A stretch of 64,000 bases of DNA from Utricularia gibba (taxonomy: Eukaryota > Streptophyta > Magnoliopsida > Lamiales > Lentibulariaceae): the NCBI GenBank assembly GCA_002189035.1, contig NEEC01000015.1, positions 186,001 to 250,000 of the forward strand, given 5' to 3'. The notes beneath the pieces are model-generated. The model worked only from the letters and a program-made list of their open reading frames with translations. It had not been told where the DNA came from and searched no databases. Below, in pieces: positions 9,404 to 21,700 of this stretch; within the stretch, counting starts at the first letter, position 1, and the number at the start of each line of letters is the position of its first letter. The translations under genes were made by a program, and so were the position numbers.

Positions 9404-12075
9404 CTACATCTTATTACTGAAGCTACCACTCAGGTTTCCACTGTAAGTCCCGCCGAGGTTTCCACTACTTGTCCATCCTTCTTGAACCTGAACTGAATAT
9501 TGCATGTGCCAAAGCACATCTTCAACTGTTGGTCGTGCAGCAGGGTCCTTGCGTAGGCAATCGATCGTTATCTGTGCCATGGTTTTAAGCGAATCATAGG
9601 CATATGTCCCGCGCATTGAGGGGTCTATTACATCTCGCAAGTCTGATGTTGATTCTGCCAAGCCCATCTCTAGCTGAAAATGGAGATCATCTACTTCGTG
9701 CTGAGCAGTTGTAGGTCTGCCTGTGATAGCTTCAGCCAAAATAACACCCAGTTGGTAGATATCTTCCTTTTCTGGATATTTTCTGCAAGAAAAGGAAGTC
9801 GAAATACCAGCTGAGAAATCGGAAAGAAGATGAATGAGGTCAAGGAAGGTGAAATAGGCGGTTACTGGGGGTTTGAGGTTTCTGGTCTGTTGAGAAGGCT
9901 TTCTGGTCCAACCTGAAAGGACACAAATATGCGTGAGAGTTTAGCTGGTAAACTCTGTAATATAAGAAGCCTTCGAACAAAAAACGAACTCTCACCGTAG
10001 ATGGTAAGCTTATGTTGTAGTTGCTGATTTTTACAGTAAGAGTCTCATCCAGCAGAATGCTGTCTAGTTTCAAGTCATTTCCAACAATTCCTCCAGAATG
10101 CAGGTACTGAATCCCTCTTGCTATGCCCAAGGTGATCGCCATTCTCTGAGGCCATTTCAAGAACTCCCTTCTCCTCCAATCTGCAATATGGAAGCACATG
10201 ATGAGTTTGCTTCTTCAGAAATAAATTATGTTATTCCTTTTTCCAGATTCTGGATTCGAGTACCCATTAGATGATCTTTCAATGATCCGTTGGTGACATA
10301 TTCAAGCACAATGAAAACAGTGCTAGCTGTGTTTGGATAGTCATGGTGGGTGGCGATGCAGTGACCGAGAACGCTGACCAGATGCCGGTGTCTCAGCTTT
10401 GAGATCACCTCCATATGCTGATTCAGGGCTTGAGGTGCGTGCTTCTGTTTCATCTTCAAGCATTTTATCAGGACAACGGAGCCATTCCCAAGCCACCCCT
10501 TGAATAGCTGAAAATTATTGCAAGAAAACAGTAGTCACTTTTTACTCGTCTATTCCATTTAATACTTACTACTCACAGATGAATGAGAATCAGCTTACCT
10601 GTCCCTGTGGTCCGTCTTGCAGAAGATTCGATGTGTCAAAGTTGTTTGTTGCATCCTCCATTTCATCAACTGTGAAAACATTATATGGTGGCAATGCGGA
10701 AGATGTGATCCTCAGAGGCTGGTGTGCATGCCCTATGAGAACGCAGGAGAAATGTTAAGAGCTCTTGTAGCCAGTCCTACTACATTGAGGAAAAGAGTGT
10801 GTTTTATATACTAACTTGCCAGCAGAGAGGCGGGGGGCGGACTCTTCTCCATCATCAAGCTTTCAGATTTCTGGCGAATGTCTCCTCCCCACAGATACTT
10901 CTTCACAAGAAGCAATATCAGAGTCCCCACCAACACTAAAGCCACAAAAATCCCAGAAAGGATGCCAACAACAATTCCAAGTTTCATGGTTGTTTGCCCT
11001 TCCCGGCTTCGCTTGGGGGCGGCTGAACTGCTATCGCATCCTTTTGACAGAAAGCAGACGATTTCTGATACCTCGAGGTTGAGTTCGAGAGGCAATTCCA
11101 TGAAGTGATCACTGTCTTGTTTCCCTTGTTTGACTCAAGACAAGAAGGTAACTCTCCTAGCAGAGAGTTGTTTGAAAGGTCCACATAACTGAGATTCAAA
11201 TTGCAAGAGATGTCACCATCAAGTTCTCCACTCAGCTCGTTCTTGCCAAGATTTATATACTGGATTGATGGCAAAGAAAACAGGAAAGCTGGGATTGGTC
11301 CAATGAGCTTGTTGGATGAAACATCAAGGATTTGCAGATTATTCATCTCCTTGAAAGCTTGAGGGATTTCTGATCTTAGAGAATTGTTCCCCAGAGAAAT
11401 TCTCACAAGACTGTCAGCTACGGAAGGAAACTCAGGTCCCAGCTCATTGTTACTTAAATCCAACTCTTGAAGCAAAGGTAAGCTTCTGAGATCAGGAACA
11501 CTTCCATTGAACAGATTATCACTCAGCACAAGGCTTCTCAATAGTGGATAAGTAGATACAGAAAGTGGGATTTCTCCAGAAATGAAATTTGAAGTCAAAT
11601 TCAAAACCTCAAGCGATTTAAACCGGTTGATTTTCCCCGGCAAGGGCCCCCACAGTCCCAAAGAAACCAATGACAGCCTCTGCAAACTCCAGAGCTTGGT
11701 TAACACGGTGAGGAATGAATCTAGTGAGAATCTTTCAGACAAACTCTGTTGATAAACAGTGAAATTTGAAGCCTCAGCGGTCAGCCCTTGAATCCTTGAT
11801 GGAGAGCTTTTGTTTCCGACAATGGAGAGCTCAGTCACATGATTCCCTGAACAGGAGATTGTAAGGGAAGGTGTCGCAGGAAGAGAACAAAAATCTGTCC
11901 AACTGTTCCAAGATTGAAGAGGAGGAGGATACTCCAGAAGTTGCTGAATCTGCAAAAGGATCCTGCTCTCCGCTTGAGCCAATTGTTGCGCATCAGAAAA
12001 AAGTGAACCGCAAATAAGGAGAAAAGCAGAGTAACACCACAAACAGAACCGAACCCATGAAAACTCTTTGCCCAT
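9404..12075 (-). CDS. Inactive LRR receptor-like kinase (At2g02780/At3g03770 type), apparent one-base frameshift
   Basis: This is a plasma-membrane LRR receptor with a pseudokinase domain. Exons are 12075-10816, 10732-10599, 10507-10264, 10180-9996, 9912-9866 and 9782-9404. The protein has a signal peptide (about residues 1-28), an N-terminal cap (LQSWNSWTDFC), about seven to eight LRRs (for example LEVLNLTSNFISGEIP), a juxtamembrane Cys pair, one membrane span (LGIVVGILSGIFVALVLVG), then the kinase-like domain. Catalytic motifs are lost: the HRD position reads GND (VGNDLKLDSILL) and the DFG position reads SNY (KISNYNISL). Signalling by phosphotransfer is therefore unlikely and a scaffold role is inferred. 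In the juxtamembrane region a run of five C on the coding strand (plus strand G 11015-11019) is one base short: the upstream frame stops after AIAVQPPPSEAGKGKQP, while the membrane span is in the next frame. With one base added all exons close to about 749 residues. Confidence 0.9.
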
Positions 12076-13384
12076 TACACTGAAACTTCAATCAACAGAA
12101 ACCAAAACATTAACCCCACACCGATTTCGCTGAGATCCTCATCAGTTGAGTAACCGGCCAGCTACCATTTCCCATCAGCATTCAATAAAGCTGGAATCTT
12201 TGATCGGTTGGAGCTTGCCTGAGAACTGAAAAAGCTGGAAGCTGTACACGCAATAATGATTTGCTGAAACCGTGTAGTGGGTCTGCTATAAAAAGTAGCC
12301 TCCTCTAACCAGTTCATCAAAGGAAAATGGGAAACGGAAAAGAAAAACAAAAAACCTGTAAAATTATCCGTCAGTGAACAGTTAGCTGTCGGTCAGATGA
12401 AATCAATGCAGGTTGACGTATAGCTTCATTCACATCTCAAGATATCTTAATTTCGCAATCTTCATTTCATCTCCAGCTGCGCACCTCCACAAAAAAATAT
12501 ATTTTCATTAAATATTGAGAATTTCAACATAAAGTTCTTCCTCCCTCTTGCAATGGACAGCAACATCTTTTACCCCCCGGCCTACAGTATCGCAGTGCAG
12601 CAAATGAGCACCAGCCATCATTCACTCATCAAAAGCTTCCAATGGATCAAGCGTAAAGTTCTATTGGACTGGGTAAAAGCTAAACACTTGATTGGATTTC
12701 TTTTTTTGGATGCTCGAGCATTTGATCCGCCCCGAAGGCATCTGATTGTCGGCTGTGACCCAATGTGTGAATCCCTTCAATGCTTATATTGCACATGCCC
12801 ATCGAGAATGAAAAACAAAAGTGGGCAGTTGGAGTATTACGTAATCATTGTCGGCTGTGACGTGGCCTACCTGCTCTGAATGCCTTGCTCTTGAATCCTT
12901 TGAGTGCTCACCATCTGTATCGCCATGATGGGGATTTGGAGCTTTCTATCAGATTCTACGGCTTTGATTTCTCGTGAATGTTTGGTGGATTATCATTCTG
13001 CATGTGTTTGACTTTGTTTTGCTGGAGTCACTGTCTCCTATTTTCGATTTTTTAAATGGTAAATATTTATTCAATTTTTTTTCTATTTCTAGTCTCATGA
13101 TTTTGTGACATGTATAGCTATTAATTTTTGTATATATTGTTTAATTAGTGCTATTATAATTATATTCTTAACTCATAAAATAAATACAACATAATTTATA
13201 AAAGTTCCTTTAAATCCTAATCCCTCGATCAACCACTACGGTACTATTACAAGATTCAGATATATGCAGCGAAATATTCAGAGAAAGCACACCACCATTG
13301 TCCATTGTCCATTGTCCTGAAGCTCAACTCAGATGGCAACTGCGAGTGGAGGTACGCAAGCTCCTGAAGGCATGTTGGCCTCTA
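12076..13384. other. Intergenic region between the LRR pseudokinase and the PBL3-like kinase
   Basis: The first 300 bases are the probable 5' UTR and promoter of the LRR pseudokinase gene. About 13000-13250 is AT-rich. The remainder up to 13384 includes the 3' flank of the PBL3-like gene. I see no further gene; the open frames at 12553 and 12162 have no recognisable content. Confidence 0.5.
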
Positions 13385-15229
13385 TCAACCAGAGTTTCTG
13401 GCAGAATGATCGGGAGGATGGAGCTCTTCGAGTTTGGCCAACACGTCCGCCATTCGAGGCCGCAGTTTCCGGTCATGGTTAATACATTCCGACGCGATTG
13501 AAGCGGCGGCGAGCGCAGCCTTCAGGGAGTATTTACCTTCGAGACGAACATCCATTATTCGAAACAGCTTCCTTCTGTCTGCTAAATACGCTGCCGCCCA
13601 TTCCACTAGTCTCTGTTCGTCACCCACCTTCGATTTGTCGATCGCAGGACGGCCAGATAGCAGTTCCAACAAAACGACTCCGAAACTGTAGACATCGCTC
13701 TTTGAAGACAGTCTACCTGTTCGCAGAGGCATTTGTGAGCAAAAGGGTCTGATAAACAAGGGGCAAAGTTCAGTTCTTTAACCTGTGGCGACATATTCAG
13801 GAGCAGCATAGCCCTTTGTACCTATAACTTGAGTTGATACATGTGTCCTTTCGCCTTTAGGACCGGCCTTCGCCAGACCGAAATCTGATAACTTCGCATT
13901 GAATTCCTGCATTGACCAAAATCGTCCCGTTATCAAAGTCATGAAGTGAAATTCTCAGATCGTTCAATGGAACTACCTTATCAAGAAGAATGTTTGACGC
14001 CTTGCAGTCTCTGTAAATAACTTGGTCTTCAGCTTCGTGCAAGAAAACGAGGCCACGAGCAGCATCAGCCGCGATCTTGATCCTCGTTGCCCAAGGCAGG
14101 GAATGGTTGCCCTCTGGAAAACAACAGTAATTACTAGCAAATGCAGAAAAGGAAAAAGCTTTCACTGATTTGGTCAAGGAAGTTCATGAATATAAAATAT
14201 ACTTTGAAACAAATGGTTTTCAAGGCTTCCTCTGGGCATATACTCGTAAACTAATAGCCGGCTTTGTCCCTCGGAACAGTATCCTATGAGTTTAACCAGG
14301 TTTGGATGACGAAGTTGTCCCAGATAGTTCACTTCTGTCTGAAAAAAGGAGTACGGTTAAAAGAGGATGCTACTGGCATCAATTAAGTAAAAACTATCTG
14401 ATCATGTATCAGAGAGTACCAGCCATTGCTTGTGACCTTGAAATCCCTCGGGCTTCAACTGCTTCACAGCAACAACCAATCCGCTACCAGGTCTCACAGG
14501 ACTGAGTGTATGTTCATCAATCCAACCCTTGTAAACATATCCAAATCCGCCTTCTCCAATAAGGCCATCTGGCGAAAAGTTACGAGTTGCTTTCTTTAGC
14601 TCGTTAAAGGAGAAGGCTTTCACATTGATTGATGACAATATTTCAGCTTCTGATCTTGGAAGAGGAAGGAATTGGGGTATGTTTTCCCTAGTGTCCTCTG
14701 TACTGATATTCCTACTGTTAAGGGAAGTGATTCCACTTGAAGGAGCTAATGAACTGCTCGATATCTTGTAGATTCTTGAACCGTCTAAATTCAAGGAATG
14801 AAGAGCATGAATCAGTGATAAACCAAAATCAAGCAGTACTTCAATCCAATAAAGCGCTAGCTAACTAAAAGCAATTCATCACAGTGAAGATACTCCGCAT
14901 CAGTTAGCAATAATTGCAACGGATTTTTTCAACTCCAATTCAGAAAACAGAGCATATAACTTAGGTCATAATCCTCCTTCAGGCGATGAACCATGCAAAA
15001 CTGGGAAAAAAAAGAAACAAAAATAACTACGAATCCTTGAAATAAGTAGCTTTCTTGTATTACTGATAAAAAAAGTAGATGTCTTTTATCAAGAAACAAA
15101 CCGAATATAAGAACCTTTACTCCATTGCAATTGAATACAGGAAAGAGGTGACAGGAGAAGAAATATAATACCAGATGCCGAACTGACGTTTGCATCAACC
15201 CTTGCCGGCAAAACGAAGCAATTTCCCAT
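13385..15229 (-). CDS. Receptor-like cytoplasmic kinase, RLCK-VII PBL2/3/4 type, intact
   Basis: This is a Ser/Thr kinase probably anchored at the plasma membrane. Exons are 15229-15172, 14784-14420, 14338-14203, 14113-13977, 13906-13783 and 13716-13385; all phases close to 383 residues with no frameshift. The start MGNCF provides Gly2 and Cys4 for myristoylation and palmitoylation, as in PBL3 (MGNCLDSS). [25 protein letters not shown] precedes the kinase domain. Motifs seen are [53 protein letters not shown] (Phe to Cys after the RD), [26 protein letters not shown] and [19 protein letters not shown]. The C-terminal tail after the kinase domain is short compared with Arabidopsis PBL3. I take it as an active kinase. 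It lies upstream of the LRR pseudokinase gene on the same strand, like At2g02800 and At2g02780 in Arabidopsis (from memory). Confidence 0.93.
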
Positions 15230-15856
15230 ATATGTCTCAAACGAGGCAACTGCAAGACGCCTTAAATACTACACCTTGTAAGCCCCAGGAAGGGGAGCAT
15301 CTGAAACCATTTGAGAATCAACGGACTGGGTCAACTAGTGAAGAAATTCCATAAAAAAAACCAAGACCGGTCCAAGACATAACCGGAGTTTTGTAATAGC
15401 GGTGGTGTACATGCGAAGAAAACCAGTATTTGGCATGTTTCTCCTCCAAGGTGTCAAAACGACACAAATGTAAACGCCCTGAACCCCACAACTACCCAAT
15501 TTTTACACATTTCCCAGCAAACCGTAGTGACCGTTTTCATGGTCCTGGTCATGCCTTACACCCCCAACCCGCCAATCAATTACGCGTCTTTGTTACCTAA
15601 TGCAACTAGACATCGTCATTTTAGCATGAATAATTTCACACCGCTTCTGCCTGTTTTAGACGTCATCCATCTTTGTGGAAAGATAAGAACAACTTAATGG
15701 AAGATGTGTGTGAAGGTAAATGACAAATGGTATGAAATGGATTTGTCTTGCCTAACAAACTGACCGAATAAAATTTCCCTGACTTGACTTATCTTCACAC
15801 AAACCATGTTTCCTTTCTAGTACTAACCCTTCTGAAAAAACAAAGAAAGGAATATA
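15230..15856. promoter_or_regulatory. Upstream region of the PBL3-like kinase
   Basis: This 627-base gap holds the promoter and 5' UTR of the PBL3-like gene and the 3' flank of the small gene at 15857. I see no open frame of interest in it. Confidence 0.4.
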
Positions 15857-16286
15857 TCACAAGGCAATGGAAGATTGAATCCACGACAGGTCTCCATCAG
15901 TCCTTATTCTAAAGCTATCAGTATCAAGATAAGAAGTTGCTTCAGAATCACTATTGTCTTCTCTTTTGAGAAACTTACGCATCAATTCACCCTGGTCAAG
16001 ATTCAAGCCCATGATGCAAGAATCAAATGCGTGTGCATCCCTTTCACGCAAAGGCGGCCGGCGTTCAAAGCAACTTGAGCGAAAGTTTCATTCATAGCGC
16101 GCCGAGGTTCCGTGAACATTTCAAAAAGCTCATTAAATGCAATCTTTTTCATCCCAAATTATGTCAATTGGATGAGGTTCCCGACACAAACAACTTACCC
16201 TCCCTCAGATCCTGGACCCTACAGTTGACCGCAATGTCGCCGGAGTCGTCGGCGACGGTTGACGTTTTCGTCGAGGGAGTCATCAT
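15857..16286 (-). CDS. Small unknown protein gene, apparently frameshifted
   Basis: I do not recognise this gene. A downstream frame ends at 15857 and contains ERRPPLRERDAHAFDSC, LNLDQGELMRKFLKRED, NSDSEATSYLDTDSFRI and DLSWIQSSIAL, with a composition typical of real plant protein. Just upstream, a second frame contains ELFEMFTEPRRAMNETFAQVA. The two join if one T is added to the coding strand (plus strand A-run 16067-16069), giving FAQVAFERRPPL. Farther upstream, ATG at 16286 opens MMTPSTKTSTVADDSG and runs into a strong GTAAGT donor at 16197. Whether this is a first exon with a 70-base intron, or translation starts at the ATG at 16152 (MKKIAFNELF), is unresolved because the phases do not close cleanly. 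The missing base matches the pattern of other genes here. Confidence 0.35.
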
Positions 16287-16665
16287 CGCTTTCGTTGTGA
16301 GCTAGGGCGTGCGTTGGTGCGTTTGATACTTGGAGATGACGTGGCGGATCTCCCACCACTTGTTTGCTTTAAAGACAATGAGAGTGGTCAAATTCGTAAA
16401 AGAACTTACTCTGGATTCTATCTAATTCAGGCAATTATTACATGCTAACCATTTACGTGCAACAATTGTTTTAAAAAAATAATCTGAGATAAATATCCAA
16501 TTCCCATTTTATGTTCTAATTTGTGAATTAATTCTACATAATTATATTTATAATAGTAGAGAGTTTTTCCAACGGCAACACTAATCTCCTATTTCAATGT
16601 AAAATCTGGAGAAGAGGACTAAAAATCCTGGAATTTTTCAAACGATGTACTTGGGATCCTCATTT

Positions 16666-17587
16666 TCAGGTGAAGCGGTGTTCGCCCCACGGCCACAATA
16701 TTCCTTGCTCATCCACTCCACAGAACGTGCTGCAGTAGAAGCTACTACTTCCTTCCTTGACAACTTGACCTATTCTGGAGCCATAGAGTTCAGCCGACAG
16801 CCGGCTCTCGATGGCTGGATTTCTTGAAATCTCGATCTTGGTTTCTGAGCTGTTCTCGGTTCGGTTGCTTGATGACTCTTCAGTCCCCCTGTTCGGATTC
16901 GCCATCTCTGTTTTCCCCATGTTGTTCAGGACCAGTATCTGAATCAGCAACGTATAAATGTCACCATCTTTTTCACTATGGATACGGCGAATCAAAATAA
17001 ATGTCTTACGTTCACCTCAGCATGAAGCTTCAGGTTCTGTGCGCGAAGAGCATCGTTTTCAGCTCTGGCTGCTTCGACCTGACGTTTGAGAAGATTGTAG
17101 TTTTTCTCGAGCTGCTTTGTCTTCCATCGGGCTCTTCTGTTTTGAAACCAGATAGCTACTTGCCGCGGCTGCAGCCCCAGATCCCGAGCCAATTGGGTTT
17201 TCCTCTCGGGATCGAGCTTGCTCCCCAGCTCGAAGCTCCTCTCGAGTGTCTTCACTTGCTCCATGTCGAGCCTCCGCTTCTTTTCTCCCCCGTCGTCGGA
17301 TAACTCGTCTTCCCCGTTGCTGTTTCGCTTCGTTTCTTCGTATAATCCAGCGCCGTTTTCGTACCTCATCGATGATGATCTCTTCCCATCTAACAGGAAC
17401 AGAATTATATGCATACTCTTCAAGAAGAAACCATACAGACAATCAATCAATTCAGTAAGTTACCCAGAAAACCATGAGGAAGAATAGGAGCAGGAGAGAT
17501 GTATGAGGGTCTGTGAATATCAGCAGCTGCAGCATCATCGTGAGAGAATTGGAGTTGGAGCATGAAGTTTGGATGGAAAAACCCCAT
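16666..17587 (-). CDS. Class I HD-Zip transcription factor, ATHB13/ATHB23/ATHB20 type
   Basis: This is a homeodomain-leucine zipper regulator of the ATHB3/13/20/23 clade. Exons are 17587-17464, 17389-17016 and 16938-16666, closing to 256 residues. The start reads [13 protein letters not shown], comparable to MSFFPSNFM in ATHB13. An acidic stretch ([19 protein letters not shown]) precedes the homeodomain; then come [40 protein letters not shown] and a zipper ([26 protein letters not shown]). I end exon 2 at GAG before GTGAAC because the join LHAEILVLNN matches the family pattern; a donor six bases downstream is possible. The C-terminus has the clade-typical aromatic motif ([12 protein letters not shown]), like FWPWLDQ in ATHB13. 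This is the second HD-Zip I gene in the window and belongs to a different clade from the first, so it is not a local tandem copy. Confidence 0.94.
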
Positions 17588-17822
17588 TTTTTCTCATGGG
17601 GATGATTTATCAGAACCCGTCAAGCCAGAGACTGAAAACTTGAGAGAGGCCTCATGAAAGTGCCACCTTGGACGAAATTATTTGTAAAGCTTTCAACTTT
17701 TATTTTCCTCCCACATTTTCCTATAAGCTTCGAGCAAATTGACATTCAAAAGATACATATTTTTTTTTATCATACACATATGTCGTTTTCCTCACAGTTA
17801 GAAGATATCCATGTCTTTATCA

Positions 17823-18115
17823 CTAGGAACCAGCTTTCTCGGCGGGCGCTCTCTCGTTGTCAGACATCTGGTTCCTGGGGTCCGATCCAACATCCGACAC
17901 GTGCATGTGTGCGCTGTCCGGGGCTGACTCAACACCAGAGCTCAGCCCTTTTGGAGTAACAAAAGTTAGTTTACAGGTAGGCGTTGGCGATAGATGCGAG
18001 AGCCTCGTCCAGAACTTGTTAGATCTATCAGGGACGAAGATGGAAATCTCTCAAGGAATGGATCCACGGGTGAGATCATGCCTGCTGATGTGCTAGTCGA
18101 CATCTCTTGGAACAT
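17823..18115 (-). CDS. Small unknown protein gene, apparently frameshifted
   Basis: I do not recognise this gene. Two overlapping frames have strong protein-like composition: one starts at 18115 or 18103 (MFQEM-STSTSAGMISPVDPF, then LERFPSSSLIDLTSSG and RQRLPV) and hits a stop just after; the other continues with LTFVTPKGLSSGVESAPDSA and SDNERAPAEKAGS to a stop at 17823. Adding one A to the coding strand (plus strand T-run 17970-17972) joins them into about 97 residues. The product would be hydrophilic, rich in Ser and Pro and probably disordered. It could also be the last exon of a larger gene, because an AG precedes the start. No homology can be claimed. Confidence 0.33.
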
Positions 18116-18726
18116 ACTCACTATCTGTCATCATTCAGTCATATCCAAAAAAAACCAACTGGATCACTAATTCAACTTGATTTAGACTCTTACAAGACTA
18201 TCATTTGTTGCACAGATCATTAAACGAGTTTGTTCTCATAGATTTGTTCCAACAGAAGATAAACTCTTGAAGATCAAACGTGATATATTGTTTATTTGGA
18301 AGAAGAGCAGAAGCGGAATGGCATGGATCTTCACACAGATAGAGCAAAAGACTGTAGCTTGTAGGCCATGTGACAGCAGCTGAACACCCAACGGACAATC
18401 CCTTCAAAAGAAAGGCACTTCCTGCCAACTATTGCTCAATACTGAAACTCTAAACACATTACTATGTTATCTTGAACCATAAAAATGACAACTGTGAGCA
18501 AAATTATGGTAAGGGGTGTGTACTTCACTATGCCAACAAAGATGTCTAGTGTTCTAAAGTTTACCATTAACAAAAAGGGACTGGCCCTGGCTTCGTTTCA
18601 CACATCTTCTCCACAATGGACTGTGCATCGTCTGGCTGCTACTTCAATACAACCAACCTCTCACGAGAAAAATAAGAATGACGGTGTGTGTTGATTCAGA
18701 TGCTATTTGCAATGGGGTAAAAGAAT
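18116..18726. other. Gap between the small gene and the sucrose transporter
   Basis: This 611-base stretch contains the 3' flank and probable 3' UTR of the sucrose transporter gene. Open frames on both strands are short and not coding-like. Confidence 0.4.
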
Positions 18727-21700
18727 TTAACCAAGATGGAAACCAGTTGACTTGAAAGAACTGCTTGCAAGGTCTGGAAGCATGCGAACTGCAATGATAC
18801 CAGCTCCCAGTGCGGATACCGAAGCTAAGACAAAAGCTGGTATGTTGCCACCCCGAATAAAGCATCCCAAGGTCCAGCACCAAGGGATACAATCATCTGG
18901 AATAAATCAATCGTTCACTTGAATATGAATGCAGATTTGGAATTTTTGTGGCAGATAAACAGATGTCTCGTAAGATGGGCGTTACCCCTATGAAAGTATA
19001 CCAATAGAGAGAAAAAAAAAATCAACCTGGGGTATCACAATGGCAAGATTAAGAACTCCGATGGCCAATCCTGAAAAAAAACAAAAACCAAAATCATGAT
19101 CGAGAAAATTTTGGAGTTCAAAGAGAAAGATGATGGCACGGGGAGTAAGACAGCAATTTTCAGCATACCTTGCCCACCTCCTGAATCAGCAGTTAATTCA
19201 GCTGTAACAGAAAACGGTACACTATAGGTAATCTGAAATGCACATGAAAGAAGTTAACAATGTTAAGCTTACGATGCATTTAAGAGAAAAAAAAAAAAAA
19301 AAACTTACTGCAAGAGGAACTCCAAGAAGAGCAAAAACAACCAATGACGCAATTTTAGTAGTTCTGCTTGCACCAATTATATGCTGGATTTCATTAGAGT
19401 GTTGTCTAGCAGATACCAAGCTGATGATGGCAGTAAAACCCATGCAAATAAATACAACAAAATTGCTAGTGGCCCATACTAGCCTTGGTCCGATAAATTG
19501 GCACATAGGATCAATAAAGAAGGAGCTGATGCCCAGGACAACCTGCATTCATCAAAAGAGGTCCACAATACGCACGATCAGTCATTGGATTGCCCAATGA
19601 TATTCCCAGTAATTCGTATAAGTGGAAGTCATGAGCCAAACTTCATTTGATTGTGGGTTCTTACAGAATTCAATAGCAAACCAAATGCACCTTCTCTCAC
19701 ACCTTGATTGTAGGCTTGAACTTCAGCATTCTCTCCAGTTGGATCGCCATGAAAAACTTCCCTTCCCATCCAGTCTGTGTCAAAGAGAAAAAATGGGAAC
19801 CAGGACAGCTACATAAAACAGAAAAAAAAAAAACATAGAAATCAGAATATAGAATTATCGAAAGGTACATGTGCCGACAAATCAAATATAGTTTGGAGTA
19901 CGTACCCAAGTCAAAGCCATGACAGCAAGCACTGAATGCATAGCAGGAGGTAAATGACGCAAGCTGGTTAGCAGGTTAACCAATACTGCTCCTGGACTGT
20001 TGTGAAAATTGTCACTTCTTTCTGAAATTCTTTTTTCAGATCCTGCAGCATCATCTACAGAATAATTCCTATTAGGCTGAACTTCCAGCTCATAGAAACT
20101 CGTATGGGAAGCAACTTTCAATTTTGAAAGCTCGGAAGACTCAGTGAGCTCAATTTCATCCAAAAGGGGAGCAGAATCTGATACATTGTGTAGTTGATCA
20201 GGAATCAAGGGTACTTCCCTAGCGAAGTAGAGGGTCACAAGTGTACACAGAGAAAGAAACACCTGCGTAACATCCAAAATTAGAAGCTAAATGATGAAAA
20301 ATTATGTACACATTACTGACAACATACTCACCACTGCAACCAAGAATGCAGCTTTGAGGTTCCCACATGGCTCACAACAAGCTCTGTTTGTTAGAAAGGG
20401 AAACCAGCTGCATATGAAAACAAAAACCATATAAGATGAGCAAGGTTATTATGCATACAAGGATGTAGATCAGCTTTACTCAGTGTTTTGATCATTTTTC
20501 TTGCATGATAAATTTGGTGTGTCAAATAATTCTTGAAATGAATATACCATAATCTCATCTTCACCTGTGCCATTTACCACTAGCCCCTGCTGAAAATCCC
20601 AGAATATTGCCAACAGCCATCCAAGAGCAAAATATTGCATTTGCAGAATTTCTCTGGTCAGGCCCTACAATTGAACGAGAAATTTGATTGGTAACCAAAA
20701 TAAGAGAACAGGAACCTCTGCTGGAGATCCAATAACATCCCACAATCATAGGACCAGAAGCCAAAGTTTCCAACTAAACATGTATTTTCACAAGCAAGTG
20801 AAATAAAATTATTCTCCTTCTTTCTTGTTTATCAATAAGAAAAGGCTAAAAAACAAAAGAATGATGTAGCAGGAGCAGAAGTGGGATTACCTGATAAATC
20901 AGCCAAGAGCGCTCTAGCTGGACCCTAGTAACAGTGAATACAGTCAATTTCCAAAGAGCAATTAGGGGAACACTAGCTGAGAGCTTCTTGACAAGTCACA
21001 TTAGAATCTACCTGTACAGTGTTGTTCGCAAGGTCAAGCATCCAGAATCCAATTACAAAAATAAATGCTGCCCTGGTTCGAGTACCTTTAAATATGCTGA
21101 ATTGAGAAGGGTTCAGACACATAAACTTAGATAACAAGTATGGACAGCAGAAAAGGGTGCGACAAACCTGCAATGCTCCTTTGTATCACCTAAAATGTAA
21201 CCAATGTCAGCCGAAAACCCAATAATGATGACCTGGTATAGAAGATTCAGTTAGGCATATATATAACTTCAGGTGACAAAAAGTGTTCATTGTGCCATAC
21301 ATACTGCGATGCATATCATTATAGCTCCTACAAAGATGAAAGGCCTCCGCCTGCCATACTTTGAAGTGCATTTATCGCTCCATATGCCAACGCAAGGTTG
21401 AACCTGGGGTTCGAGCTCAACTCAATTAAAAACCAAATCGAAACACTGGAGGCGTAGAAACTCAAAAGAAGAAAAAAAATATGGTCTTACAGCATACCAC
21501 TAGTCCAGTTATTGGTCCACAAAGCCATATGAAAGAAGAAGCAGCATGACCAATACCAAGCGTCTGTTGATAAAATGACATTTAACCCAAATCCAATCAA
21601 TCAGAGGTACACCACAGACAAAAAAATCAGGCCATTTCCGTACAAACCGCCTTCCATTGTCACCTTCATTGACAATTCCCATCGACGACCAAGTACCTCC

